Shown one piece after another: positions 11,501-20,245 of a stretch of 64,000 nt of DNA. Both the position numbers and the translations under genes were made by a program. The notes beneath the pieces were generated by a model. That model saw only the letters and a list, made by a program, of their open reading frames with translations. It was not told the DNA's origin and did no database searches. The stretch is taken from NCBI RefSeq assembly GCF_003597395.2, contig NC_133790.1:24414200-24478199 (forward strand), written 5' to 3'. Numbering within the stretch: the first letter of the stretch is position 1; every line of letters starts with the position of its first letter. The stretch is from Chelonoidis abingdonii. Lineage: Eukaryota; Chordata; Testudines; Testudinidae.

Positions 11501-14085
11501 ACAGACGTTTTGGAGCATGAGCTTTCGTGGGTGAATACCCACTTCATCAGATGCATCTGACGAAGTAGGTATTCACCCACGAAAGCTCATGCTCCAAAAC
11601 GTCTGTTAGTCTATAAGGTGCCACAGGATTCTTTGCTGCTTTTACAGATCCAGACTAACACAGCTACCCCTCTGATACTATATACATCAAAAGACTTAAT
11701 ACAGCTTTGTCTGACACTGATAAAACAGGTTAACGCTACGTTGCAAATTCTCTGGAGCTCTTCTAATTTGTCTTTAAAAGACTGATTGGGCACAGTTAGC
11801 AACTTTCTCACTCCTAGAGTTCATCCCATCAAATCAGGGATTAGACATATTGGAAGGGTAGAGCTGGAAAGCTATTATGTGGACTGGGAACTTCAGTCTC
11901 TAATTCCATCTGTCCTTCTCAGATTTCTTCCTTAAATTACTAAACACTCCAGGCTCCTTGTGTTAAGATAAAACTCAATGTATCCAATAGGTATCAAAGA
12001 GATATCTACAGCAGACCACGCTAGAGAGGGCCACATCTCCTAAAACAAACTGATGAAGCCTTGGTATTTTAATTCAAACACATCACAATAAGTTTTAGCC
12101 ACACTGGGTGTGTTTAAAATGATTTATGACGACTCTAAACATCAAAAGGGAAGGACTATGTAAAGATGAGGAGTCCTTAAAAACACCCTCCCCCTCCCCA
12201 CCCTAGGATATCAAGCTGGAACTTCATGAAAGCATTAGTGTGTTCAAGGCTTTTCTGATTTGCCACAATGAGATATTTAAAACAACTAGACAAATTGAAA
12301 TATGAAGGAATGAGAGCACAAAGCAGATGCTTCCCTTTCACAGCATCACCACCTCCCTGTCACCCCCAAAAGTGTGTCTCATCTTTGTGCATGGCTCATT
12401 TCTTCCTCCCTCTTCTTCCCCTTGTATCTCCCAAGATTCCCTCCCCTAACCTTCTGAGCCATTTCTCTTATTATACTCCCTCATTTCACCATTCTGTACC
12501 CCCCACCCAGACCCCTTCTTCCTAATCCCTGGAGCATGTCTCTTCTTCTGTTATTTTTATACCACTGAAACAAAGTCAAATGACACCCCTACTGCCATGT
12601 TCTTACTTTGTCCTTTCACTATCCCTCTCCCACCCAACCACCTCTTGTTAGTGTCCCCATTAAATCCCTCCTCTACCCTGGTACCTTTTCTGACCATATT
12701 GTAGGACCTCCTCCAATTCTCTATTCACAGAATCATAGACTTTAAGGTCAGAAGGGACCATTATGATTATCTAGTCTGACCTCCTGCACAATGTAGACCA
12801 CAGAATCTCACCCACCCACTCCTGTATCAAACATGTGTCTGAGCCACTGAAGTCCTCAAATCATGGTTTGAAGATTTCAAGGTGCAGTGAATCTTCCAGC
12901 AAGTGACCTGTGCCCCACGCTGCAGAGGAAGATGAAAAACCCCAGGGCTTCTGCCAATCTGCCCTGGAAGAAACTTCCTTCCCAACCCCAAATACGGCAA
13001 TCAGCTAAACCCTAAACACGTGGGCAAGACTCATCAGCCGGAAACCCAGGAAAGAATTCTCTACAGTAACTCAGATCCCATCCCATCTAACATCCCATCA
13101 CAAGCCATTGGGCATATTTACCGCTAAAAGTCAAAGATGAATTAATTGCCAAAATTAGGCTACCTCATTATACCATCCCCTCCATAAACTTATCAAGCTT
13201 AATCTTGAAGCCAGATATGTCTTTTGCCCCCATTAGTCCTGTTGGAACACTGTTCCAGAACTTCACTCCTCTAATGGTTAGAAACCTTCTTCTAATGTCA
13301 AGTCTAAACTTCCTGATAGCTAGTTTATATCCATTTGTTATTGTGTCCACACTGGTACTGAGCTTAAATAATTCCTCTCCATCCCTGGTATTTATTCCTC
13401 TGATATATTTAGAGACAGCAATCATATCTCCCCTCAGCCTTCTTTTGGTTAGGCTAAAGAAATCAAGCTCTTTGAGTTTACATCCCTCCTCTATTTCTCT
13501 TTTCCCCATCCCCTTATCCCAATAACCCTGCTAGCTTCCTCTTGCCCTGGATCATTTTCTCCATCCAAGTCATCTGATCCTATGCCCCTGAATCTCTCCA
13601 ACCTCCTCTCCAAACACTCACCACTGCCTCTATTACCCCAGTTCACCTGGGTTCAGTCCCTTCACCACCAAGCTGTTAAATCAATTCCTCACCCAAACTT
13701 CTTCTTCTCCCGCTATTGCAGTGACTCCTTGCATTTCTTCTGCCACACATTCCTACTCCCCAGTATTACTCAGGCACCCGCTCCCCACCTGGGGCTGCTT
13801 AGCTACCTGCCAAGCCATCAAACTATCTGGCCCCATCTCCTGCTCCCCCCGGCCCCGCTCTCCCTCTCCCCACCCCAGCCCGCCCCTTCCCTCGGCCTGC
13901 TGCGAGGGGAGCCACTCACCCTCGTCGGAGTCCCGGGCCCGGCCGCTGCGCTCGCCGTCCTCCTCCTCGGCGCTCTCCAGCTCCTCCTCCTCGTAGTACT
14001 CGGGGCCGGCGGGCAGCGCGGCGGGGGGCAGCCCCACCGGGACAGGGGCCGGGGGCGCGGGAGACACCAGCCCGGCCGCGCTCAT
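862..14085 (-). CDS. SUDS3: SUDS3, Sin3 histone deacetylase corepressor subunit (exons 1-7, 3' part outside window)
   Basis: Orthologue of human SUDS3 (SDS3), a nuclear subunit of the SIN3-HDAC corepressor that bridges SIN3 and HDAC1 and supports deacetylase activity. Joining seven minus-strand exons (14085-13920, 10856-10787, 9568-9513, 8770-8699, 5769-5750, 5085-4929, 957-862) gives 637 nt, about 212 codons of a protein that is 328 residues in human. The N-terminus starts MSAAGL and is Pro/Ala rich, followed by an acidic stretch ([17 protein letters not shown]). A charged coiled coil follows (exons 2-6: [19 protein letters not shown], then [19 protein letters not shown]), the region known to mediate dimerisation and SIN3 contact. 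Exon 7 carries a basic segment ([20 protein letters not shown]). All exon phases join without a frameshift. The conserved C-terminal third lies beyond position 1. The start codon is the first ATG of the family-typical N-terminus and sits in a CpG island. It is divergent from the putative TAOK3 promoter about 10 kb away. Confidence 0.96.
963..2555. other. SUDS3 intron 6, unique part
   Basis: Apart from short A/T runs and a G-rich tract (1743-1762, GGAGGGGGGGTGGGGGG) that could form a G-quadruplex, I see no feature here. Confidence 0.5.
2560..2745 (+). repeat. tRNA-derived SINE (cryptodiran turtle type)
   Basis: It starts GGGAGGGATAGCTCAGTGG, with a Pol III A box (TAGCTCAGTGG) and a B box in GGTTGCGAGTTCAATCC. 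The body continues GGGATCTGGGGCAAAAGTC, and the end (GGTCCCTTCCAACCCTGA, then ATTCTATGATTG) matches the CR1 3' tail. This is the structure described for tortoise Pol III SINEs, which borrow a CR1 tail for mobilisation. It is in SUDS3 intron 6, antisense to the gene. Confidence 0.85.
4672..4880. mobile_element. hAT-type MITE, degraded
   Basis: It begins CAGTGGTTCTCAAACTTGTG, the terminus seen on several hAT MITEs in this window, and continues with GTGACCCCCTTAT-type sequence up to GACCCCCTGAGGGGTCCCCG. The right end is lost just before SUDS3 exon 6. Confidence 0.6.
4929..5085 (-). CDS. SUDS3: SUDS3 coding exon 6
   Basis: A 157-nt exon with acceptor GCATTAG| and donor GGAG|GTAAAA. It begins [20 protein letters not shown] and ends [11 protein letters not shown], the most conserved coiled-coil segment of the family. 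A degraded hAT MITE (about 4672-4880) lies within 50 nt of its donor. Confidence 0.97.
5750..5769 (-). CDS. SUDS3: SUDS3 coding exon 5 (20-nt microexon)
   Basis: A 20-nt exon between acceptor TCTTTCAG| and donor GAA|GTAAGT. With the last G of exon 4 it encodes ELFLQLE, exactly the residues that link exon 4 (IRNA) to exon 6 (TEQVERNY) in the SUDS3 family. Without it the frame breaks, so it is a required constitutive microexon and not a cryptic one. Confidence 0.93.
8079..8345. mobile_element. hAT MITE of the CAGRGGTMGGCAACCT family
   Basis: The left end CAGAGGTAGGCAACCTTAAG and the interior (GCATTTTAATTTAATTTTAA, then GAATAAATGAAGACTAGGCA) match both ends of the autonomous element at 17711-20237. 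It is an internally deleted relative. The right terminal repeat is decayed (CACATCTAAGTG where CACTTCTGAAAGG is expected). Confidence 0.8.
8504..8544. repeat. 41-nt poly-A tract
   Basis: A pure run of 41 A on the plus strand in SUDS3 intron 4 (poly-U in the transcript), about 155 nt downstream of the exon 4 donor. No retroposon body was recognised just upstream of it. Confidence 0.9.
8699..8770 (-). CDS. SUDS3: SUDS3 coding exon 4
   Basis: A 72-nt exon with acceptor CAAATAG| and donor CAG|GTGAGC. It encodes [20 protein letters not shown] and then IRNA, continuing the coiled coil. A 41-nt poly-A run lies 155 nt downstream in the following intron. Confidence 0.95.
9513..9568 (-). CDS. SUDS3: SUDS3 coding exon 3
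   Basis: A 56-nt exon with acceptor CTTTGCAG| and donor AG|GTAGGG. It encodes [18 protein letters not shown], the start of the coiled coil. The heptad-like Leu/Ile pattern and the phases fit the neighbouring exons. Confidence 0.95.
9830..9990 (+). repeat. MIR-like SINE fragment
   Basis: It contains TTAACCTCTGGCAAGTCTCA and GCCTCAGTTCCCCATCTGTA, the core and 3' part of MIR-type SINEs, heavily diverged. Confidence 0.55.
10464..10733. mobile_element. Harbinger-like MITE
   Basis: Ends are AGGATGTGTCTACACTAG and ATGTAGACCAGCCTC, imperfect inverted repeats of the GTCTACACT type. The interior (GGGGTTTTCC, GAGGCAATAGCTAGGTCAAG, GAAGAATTCTT) is shared with the element at 29069-29623. It lies in SUDS3 intron 2, close to exon 2. 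Confidence 0.7.
10787..10856 (-). CDS. SUDS3: SUDS3 coding exon 2
   Basis: A 70-nt exon with acceptor TTGTTCAG| and donor CA|GTGAGT. It encodes [20 protein letters not shown] and the following KEQ, matching the family acidic region ahead of the coiled coil. Phases (1 in, 2 out) fit exons 1 and 3. Confidence 0.95.
11464..11643. repeat. 180-bp near-perfect palindrome of a turtle-type interspersed repeat
   Basis: The left arm 11464-11553 and right arm 11554-11643 are reverse complements with only about two mismatches and no spacer (centre CAGATG|CATCTG). The arms carry TCCTGTGGCACCTTATAGAC and ACAGACGTTTTGGAGCATGA. The right arm runs into GATCCAGACTAACACAGCTA (to about 11680), the tail of a repeat also present at 42751-42873. 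It probably formed by head-to-head joining of two copies, and it could fold into a hairpin in SUDS3 intron 1 RNA. Confidence 0.9.
12723..13515 (-). mobile_element. CR1 LINE 3' end, minus strand
   Basis: The left border ATCATAGACT is the CR1 3' tail in reverse. On the minus strand, 13509-13168 encodes the C-terminal end of CR1 ORF2: [20 protein letters not shown], then [19 protein letters not shown] typical CR1 3' UTR follows. It is 5' truncated and lies in SUDS3 intron 1 in the sense orientation of the gene. Confidence 0.85.
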
Positions 14086-14460
14086 AGCGGCGGGACGCGG
14101 CCCAGCCGGAACTCGGACTCTCCTGCTCCCACCGCCTCAGCCGGGACTCGGACTCGGAGGCGGCTCGGCTCGGCGCAGCGCGCCACTTCCGGGTCCCAGG
14201 GGCTGCCTACGCAGGCGAATGCGCAGGACACCTAAATCCGGGGATAAATGGGCGGAGTCAGGAGCTCGGGCTGGCAGGGAGGGGGCGGGGCCAAGCTCGG
14301 GGGGCCCCGCGAGGGGAAGCGGCAGTTTCGAAATTCGGCCTAGCTCCTCGGAGCCCGGGCGGGCTGGGCGTGGCTCCCCGGTGGGTCCTGTTGGGCGCGG
14401 GGCGGGTCCCCGGCTGGGCCGGGTAGTGACTGGGCGGGCGGCACGCAGGGTTCAGTCCAA
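13850..14460 (-). promoter_or_regulatory. SUDS3: SUDS3 promoter and 5' CpG island
   Basis: A GC-rich, CpG-dense stretch spans SUDS3 exon 1 and about 370 nt upstream of the start codon, in sharp contrast to the AT-rich flanks. GC boxes (for example GGGGCGGGGCC at about 14282-14292) are present and no TATA box is evident, as usual for a housekeeping chromatin gene. The transcription start cannot be placed precisely. The island ends about 100 nt before CR1 remains begin. Confidence 0.8.
13920..14085 (-). CDS. SUDS3: SUDS3 coding exon 1
   Basis: This exon holds 166 coding nt from the ATG at 14085 to the donor G|GTGAGT (GT at 13919-13918), ending in phase 1. It encodes a Pro/Ala-rich start and the acidic [17 protein letters not shown] stretch, then DSDE. 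It differs from the human N-terminus mainly in the low-complexity Pro/Ala part. The 5' UTR continues upward into the CpG island; its start cannot be fixed from sequence. Confidence 0.95.
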
Positions 14461-14554
14461 TGCAGCTCCCATAAGCCTGACATCAGTGCCCCCAAACCGG
14501 TTGAAACTAGACCAGAACTGAGTTGTGAGAGAGGAACATGGTGGTGGGGAAGAG

Positions 14555-15373
14555 TCAAGGTTTTTGTAAAGGGAAATCACACGCTGCACCACTCTACTAG
14601 AATGTGCTGAGGGGGTTGACAAGCATGGACCAAGGTGATCCAGCAGAGAAAGTGTATATAGGTATCCAGAAAGCCTTTGACAAGGTCCCTCACCAAAGGC
14701 TATTAAGCAAAAGTAAATTGTCATGGGACAAAGAAAAGTCCTCTCATGGACTGGTAACCAGTTAAAGGGTAGGAATGGTCAGTTTTCAGAATGGAGAGAG
14801 GTAAACAGTGGTGTCCACAGGGGTCTGTACTGGGCCCACTCCTATTCTCAACATATTCATAAATGATCTGGAAAATGGGGTAAATAGTGAAGTGGCAATA
14901 TTTGCAGATGATACAAAACTACCCAAGATAGTTAAGTCCCAGGCAGATTGCAAAGAGCTACAAAAGGATCTCTCAAAACTGGGTGACGGGGCAACAAAAT
15001 GGCAGATGAAATTCAGTGTTGATAAATGCAAAGTAATGCACATTGGAAAGCATAAGCTCAACTATGCATATAAAATTATGAGATCTAAATTAGCTGTTAC
15101 CACTCAAGAAAGAGATCTTGAAGTCATTGTGGATAGTTATCTGAAAACATCCACTCATTGTGCAGCTGCAGTCAAAAAAGCAAACAGAATGTTGGGAATC
15201 ATTAAGAAAGGGATAGATAGTAAGACAGAAAATATATTGCCTCTATATAAATCCATGGTATGCCCACATCTTGAATACTGCGTGCAGATGTGGTCGCTCC
15301 ATCTCAACAAAGAGACATTAGAATTGGAAAAGGTTCAGAAAAGGGCAACAAAAATGATATGGGGTATGGGAAC
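14555..15373 (+). pseudogene. CR1 LINE reverse transcriptase fragment
   Basis: The plus-strand frame encodes the CR1 reverse transcriptase palm and thumb. The early part reads IQKAFDKVPHQRLL and is frame-broken around 14700-14800. The catalytic block FADDTKLP (about 14900) is intact, followed by WQMKFSVDKCKVMHIGKHK and HLEYCVQMWSLHLNKE. The open part from 14808 is 195 codons; full CR1 ORF2 proteins are around 900 or more. The copy is truncated at both ends: the expected LEHLSYEERLRELGL-like continuation is replaced at about 15373 by another LINE. It is a dead retrotransposon, not a host gene. Confidence 0.88.
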
Positions 15374-16071
15374 GGCTGCCATGAGGCGAGATTAATAAGA
15401 CAGACTTTTCGCAAAAGTCAGTGTTATTACTATATGGCGCTGAAACTTGGAGGCTTAAGATCTTACTATCTAAACTCCAAATGCTCATAAATAGCTGCCT
15501 CAGAAAAGTGCTCAATATCAGATGGCCAGAAAAAACATGACAAAGAACTCTGTAGGAGTATGAAATAAACTGGTAGGACAGGAAATTATGGAAATAAAAT
15601 GGAGATGACTAGGACACACATGGAGAAAAGATCTGAATAACATAGCAAGACAGGCATTAGACTGGAACCCCCAGGGCAAGAGGCAATGAAACAGACCAAG
15701 GTTAACATGGAAGCAGGGCTGACTTTAAGAACTGCGGGGCCCAATTTGAATACCTGGCGGCCGTCTGAGTCTTCAGCGGCACTTTGGAGGCGGGGGGGGG
15801 TCCTTCTGCAGACCCCCTGCCACTGAAATGCCGCCGAAGACCCGGAGGGAGTGAAGGACTCCCCTGCTGCCAAAGTGCCGCCGAAGACCCGGACCGCTGC
15901 TGGGTGTGGGGCCTGATTCCAGGGAACCAGGGGGATCAGCCTAAAGCCAGCCCTCCATGGAAGTGTACGACAGAAGCAGAATTGAAAAAGCTATCAAAAT
16001 GACATAGGAAGAAGCTAAGACTGCAACAGGAGACTGGTACCTCAGAGGGAGCTGCATTCAGTGGGTCTGTA
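15374..16071 (+). pseudogene. Second LINE type, reverse transcriptase C-terminus, interrupted by a MITE
   Basis: Translation gives YGAETWRL, KLQMLINSCLRKVLNIRWPE, KWR-stop-LGHTWRKDLNN, ARQALDWNPQGKRQ, and after the MITE (15714-15955) EAELKKLSK. This matches the C-terminal region of non-CR1 LINE reverse transcriptases that end in a WRxxGHxxRK block. The LINE clade cannot be assigned by eye. At least two stops break the frame. Confidence 0.75.
15714..15955. mobile_element. hAT-type MITE, 242 bp, with 8-bp TSD
   Basis: Terminal repeats are CAGGGCTGACTTTAAG and CTAAAGCCAGCCCTC. It is flanked by perfect 8-bp direct repeats CATGGAAG (15706-15713 and 15956-15963). It sits inside the LINE fragment, splitting its reading frame, so it is younger than that copy. 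Confidence 0.9.
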
Positions 16072-17369
16072 TGTATATAACTATCAATTTAGCTTCATTT
16101 GGTAACTGACCAACTTAAGCTAGATCTTTTGTAACTGTCTTGTAGCAATTTAAGTGTGTTCCCAAGGGGGTTTGCACCATTTAAATGTGATTTTAAAAAC
16201 ACTTTTAAACAGGAGCAGTTTTTGTATGGCACTAAAGACCTGGTTCTTAAAATGCTTTGGGATCTGTAGCGAGCACCTGCCACATAAAAGTAAAATCTCC
16301 CTTAGTGCTTGGAAGGAGACAACAGAGGGCGCATAAGAGCTGTCAAGGATTCTCTTGCCTTGTACTTCCCAACAGCTTGTGTAAAGCGGTTCAGCTGTGG
16401 CTATTTTTTGTTCCAGTGTAAAAAACATGCATTGTTACATACTTCAGATTCAGACAGACAATTTCCTTGTCCACTGGTAGCAATGCTCCTGCCCCAGGAG
16501 ATTTACTTTTCAGATGGGGAGGAGGTCTCTGCAAAGCTTCTCAGATCTGGAGGGATGGGTTCACCTCCTCCCTGGCCCAATGGAAAATTAGTATGATTAC
16601 CTCATTCGCTCCAGTGGTTGTTTATAACATCTATGGCACAAAAACCACAATGATTCTGATGATCTGGTTCTGCTCATCATCAGCTACTCAGGATCATGTA
16701 CTGAGCAGGGTGTTATAGGAATGAGGACTGAAGTGAAAGGGCACCTCTCCCATTCTTTCCTCTTTTTCCTGTCTACTTTTTACACACTCACCCTCCTGTG
16801 TCATTGACAAGCTGTCACTGGTGTGTTGGGATGTCACATCCATTAACTGACGTCACTACATCACACTTACGAATAACAGCTTCCATACATCCATTGCAGG
16901 AGTGGGTTTAATCCATTATAAACCATTAGCATCTTTCAGAGCATATCAGTCTTCTAATTTCTGAATATTCCAAATACCCTTCCCACAGTCCCAGCTATCA
17001 TATCCACAGAGGCAGGCACTTTGGTCTGCGCAGAGCTAATTGCAGGATTAAAGATGTGATGCTTTGACCCCTAATCAGCATGAGTATGGTAAAAACACAA
17101 AAACAGACTTGAAATGGTTTAGCCCTTTTACGGGAGAACAAAACTCCTAAACGGTATTGATTGACTTGTATGATCAGAGCTGCAACTGAGCACTTACTAT
17201 AATATTTGCAAAAATATAGTCCCGCAAAGTCACTTGATGTTGAGTCACTGAAACATCAGTGTCCTTCCCAGTGTAAACACCAACTAGGAGAAGGAATGCT
17301 CAGATTAAAGGAATGATGGCACACAAAACTTGCAGAGTGAGCCAGAACTAGTAAACCTAGTGGTACTAC
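16072..17369. other. Intergenic sequence, no feature recognised
   Basis: No coding signature, clear repeat or regulatory element was recognised. Open frames around 16150-16600 are short, overlap on both strands and match no family I know. Confidence 0.5.
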
Positions 17370-17632
17370 TAGTAAACTAGTAAAAGGGAACTGGATAAAT
17401 TCAGGTGGTTAAGTCCAGAAATGGCTGTTAGCCAGGATGGGTAAGGAATGGTGTCCCTAGCCTCTGTCTGTCAGAGGGTGGAGATAGATGGCAGGAGAGA
17501 GATCACTTGATCATTGCCTGTTAGGTTCACTCCCTCTGGGGCACCTGGCATTGGCCACTGTTGGTAGATAGGATACTGGGCTACACGGACCTTTGGTCTG
17601 ACCCAGTATGGCCATTCTTATGTTCTTATGTA
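17370..17632 (+). mobile_element. CR1 3' UTR and tail, plus strand
   Basis: It contains GGATACTGGGCTACACGGAC and GACCCAGTATGGCCATTCTT, ending in the tandem TATGTTCTTATG typical of a CR1 subfamily 3' end. Only the 3' UTR is present. Confidence 0.8.
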
Positions 17633-17710
17633 AACCTGGGTTCTGACAAGCCATCAAGGTCATCAGGTTCTACCTATTATTATGAACAGAATGAGTATAA
17701 CTATTTAATA

Positions 17711-20237
17711 CAGGGGTCGGGAACCTAGGCACGCATGCCAAAGGTGGTGCGCGAGCTGATTTCTGATGGGACGTGGTGCGGGCTGAGCCACTCAGCCCGC
17801 CGCCGGCTCCTGCCAGCCAGGGTCCCACTGCCAGTCCCACTCAGCACCCGCTGTTGGCCTGGGTGAAGGAACCGCAATCAGGCAGCGGGCTGAGACCCCG
17901 GCTGGCAGGAGCCGGTGGCTGAAACCCCAAAGCAGGGGCGGTCTGAGCTGCTCAGCCTGCCGCTGCTCTGGGGTTCCTGTTGCTGGCCCCTTGCCAGCTG
18001 GGGTTCCGCCACCAGTCCCACTCACCTTGCTTCCGGTTAGAGTTCCGGTGCAGGCCCCATGCCAGACAGGGTCCAGGCCTCCGGCCCTGCTCGGCCCTAC
18101 CAATCACTCGCCAGCTCCACTCACCTCAGCTGCCGATCTGGGATTCTAGCTGCTGACCTCCTGCCAGTTGGGGTCTGGATCTCCAGCCTTGCTCAGCCTG
18201 CTTTCTGGCCTGGAGTCCCAGCAGGCCAACCTGGGCTCTGTTCCTGGCCTTGGATCAGTGCTCTGCAGCCTCCGCACTGTGGCCTACTGTCCCCAGCTTG
18301 GGACAGTGAGGGTTGCACACGAGGCAAGAGGGGGGGCAGCTCAGCACCCCCATCTTAAAATTGCTTATATCAGACCACACTGTGTTTGACCTTGTGCCTG
18401 CCTTCTATCGCCAATCAATCAAAAAGGCAGTAGCAGCCTATGACAAGCAAACACAGTGTTTTTAAAAGCTTAAGTGTAAGTAAAAATCAAGCTACAGAAG
18501 GAAGTTACAAGATTGCACAGTGAACTGCAAAAAAACGGAAAGTTTTTCTCAGCAGCTCGGAGATTTTGTTAATGATTTGCCAAATAAAGATACAGTCATA
18601 CCTAGAATAAAAGAACTGCCTATCTCTGCCAGAACAGTTGAGAGACACATAAGTGAAATGGCAGAAAACGTTAAGGAAAAGCAGAAGACCGCATTGTAAG
18701 GTACAGCAGTCTTTAGTGTTGCAGTTGATGAGAGCATGGATATAAATGACGTTCCACGTTTGGCAGTTGTTGCAAGATATTGTGCTTCCGATGAAATCCA
18801 AGAGGAACTCTGTTGCCTAAAACCCCTGCGTGGCACAACAAAGGGGGAAGATATACTGGAAACTTTTGTAAACCATTTTGAAGAACGAGGAGTTGACATC
18901 ACAAAAATATTTTGTGTGACAACAGATGACAACAGTGCTCCTGCCATGGTCGGAAAACAGAAGGGATTTGTAAAGTTACTTGAAGATCAAATTGGCCGTC
19001 CGACAGTCAAATTTCAATGTACCATCCATCAAGAAAACCTGTGTGCTAAAATTTCTAATTCAGAGCTTAATAATGTGATGAATACAGTGGTGCGAATTGT
19101 GAATTTCCTTGTTGCTCGATCTGCTTTGACTCACAGACAATATCAAGCACTGGTAGAAGAGATGGGCAGTGCTTATAATGACATCCCACTTCACAGCAAC
19201 ATTTGGTGGCTAAGTCATGGCAAGATTTTGGTGTGCTTTGTAAATGGTTTTGATGCAATCAAGGCCTTCTTGTCAGAAAAAGAACAAAACTACCCAGAAC
19301 TGGATGATGACAAATGGCTGTGTAAGCTCATGTTTCTAACTGATATCACCGTTCACCTAAACGAACTCAACCTCTGTCTCCAGGGGGCAGAGCAAACAAT
19401 TCTGGATCATTATGAAGCCTGGAAAGCATTTGTTGTGAAACTAGCAGTTTTTTCCAGGGATATTCAAACTTCTACTTTCTGCTACTTCCAACTCATAAAA
19501 AAAAGCTATTGACACATTGCACTGTCAGTGTCGATGAGATTGAAAAGTACATGCAAGAACTGGAATCAGAATTTTCTGACAGATTTCAAGACTTTCAGCG
19601 ATTTGGCCCAATGCTTTCTTTTCTAATTAAACCTGAAAAGTTCAACGAAAGCGACTTGGATTTGTCTGTATTTCAGTGGATGGGTATTGGAGATTTCGAA
19701 ATGCAACTCATTCAGTTAAAAAGCTCAGAATTGTGGACATCAAAGTTTGTGGATCTGCGGAGTGCACTTGAAGCTACCGAGAGAGATCATGGGGCCTCAA
19801 ATTTAACTGTTTGAAGAAAATTGCATTTGCATTGCTTTCAGCGTATGGATCCACATACCTGTGTGAACAGGTATCTTACTTGAAATCTGTCCTCTGTCTC
19901 TCTCTGAGCTGGTTAACAACTGATCACTCAGAAGCCTGTGTGCAGCTTAAAGTATCCAAATATGTGCCAGACATTGGAAAACTCAGCAAAGAAAAGCAAG
20001 GGCAAGGATCACACTAAATTGATAAAATCTGCATTTTAATTTAATTTTAAATGAAGCTTCTGAAACATTTTGAAAACCTTGTTTACTTTACGTATAACAG
20101 TAGTTTGGTTATATATTATAGACTTATAGAGAGACCTTCTAAAAAATGTTAAAATGCATTACCGGCACACAAAGCCTTAAATTAGAGTGAACAAATGAAG
20201 ACTCGGCCCACCACTTCTGAAAGGTTGCCGACCCCTG
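17711..20237 (+). mobile_element. Complete hAT transposon (2.5 kb) with perfect 8-bp TSD
   Basis: The termini are CAGGGGTCGG and CCGACCCCTG. They are flanked by identical 8-bp repeats ATTTAATA (17703-17710 and 20238-20245), the hAT hallmark. The left 700 bp is GC-rich and noncoding, the centre holds a decayed transposase (about 18550-20017), and the right 200 bp is AT-rich. It is the likely parent type of the MITEs at 8079 and 52641, which keep its ends. Intact ends with a broken transposase mean it could have moved only with transposase supplied in trans. Confidence 0.93.
18550..20017 (+). pseudogene. Decayed hAT transposase, GTF2IRD2/ZBED5-like
   Basis: Conserved blocks in order: ELPISARTVERHISEMAENV, then an in-frame stop (about 18698), then FSVAVDESMDINDVPRLAVV with the presumed first catalytic Asp. 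FCVTTDDNSAPAMVG carries a second conserved Asp, followed by QCTIHQENLCAKI. After 19512 the frame shifts (19509-19814: DRFQDFQRFGPMLSFL). It shifts again for the C-terminal block 19811-20017 (FALLSAYGSTYLCEQV), the region that in this family completes the RNase H-like fold and dimerises. No N-terminal BED-type zinc finger was found. One stop and at least two frameshifts make it nonfunctional. The same family gave rise to host genes such as GTF2IRD2 and ZBED5, but intact transposon ends and TSD argue against domestication here. Confidence 0.88.
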
Positions 20238-20245
20238 ATTTAATA

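Noticed and set aside
13582..14235. 217-codon plus-strand frame across SUDS3 exon 1
   Set aside because: Antisense to a verified exon in GC-rich DNA with low stop frequency; composition is Pro/Ser/Arg-rich with no family similarity.
18736..19512. 258-codon frame that looks like a host ZBED5/GTF2IRD2 gene
   Set aside because: It lies inside a transposon with intact ends and TSD, has an upstream in-frame stop, and needs two frameshifts to reach its C-terminus.
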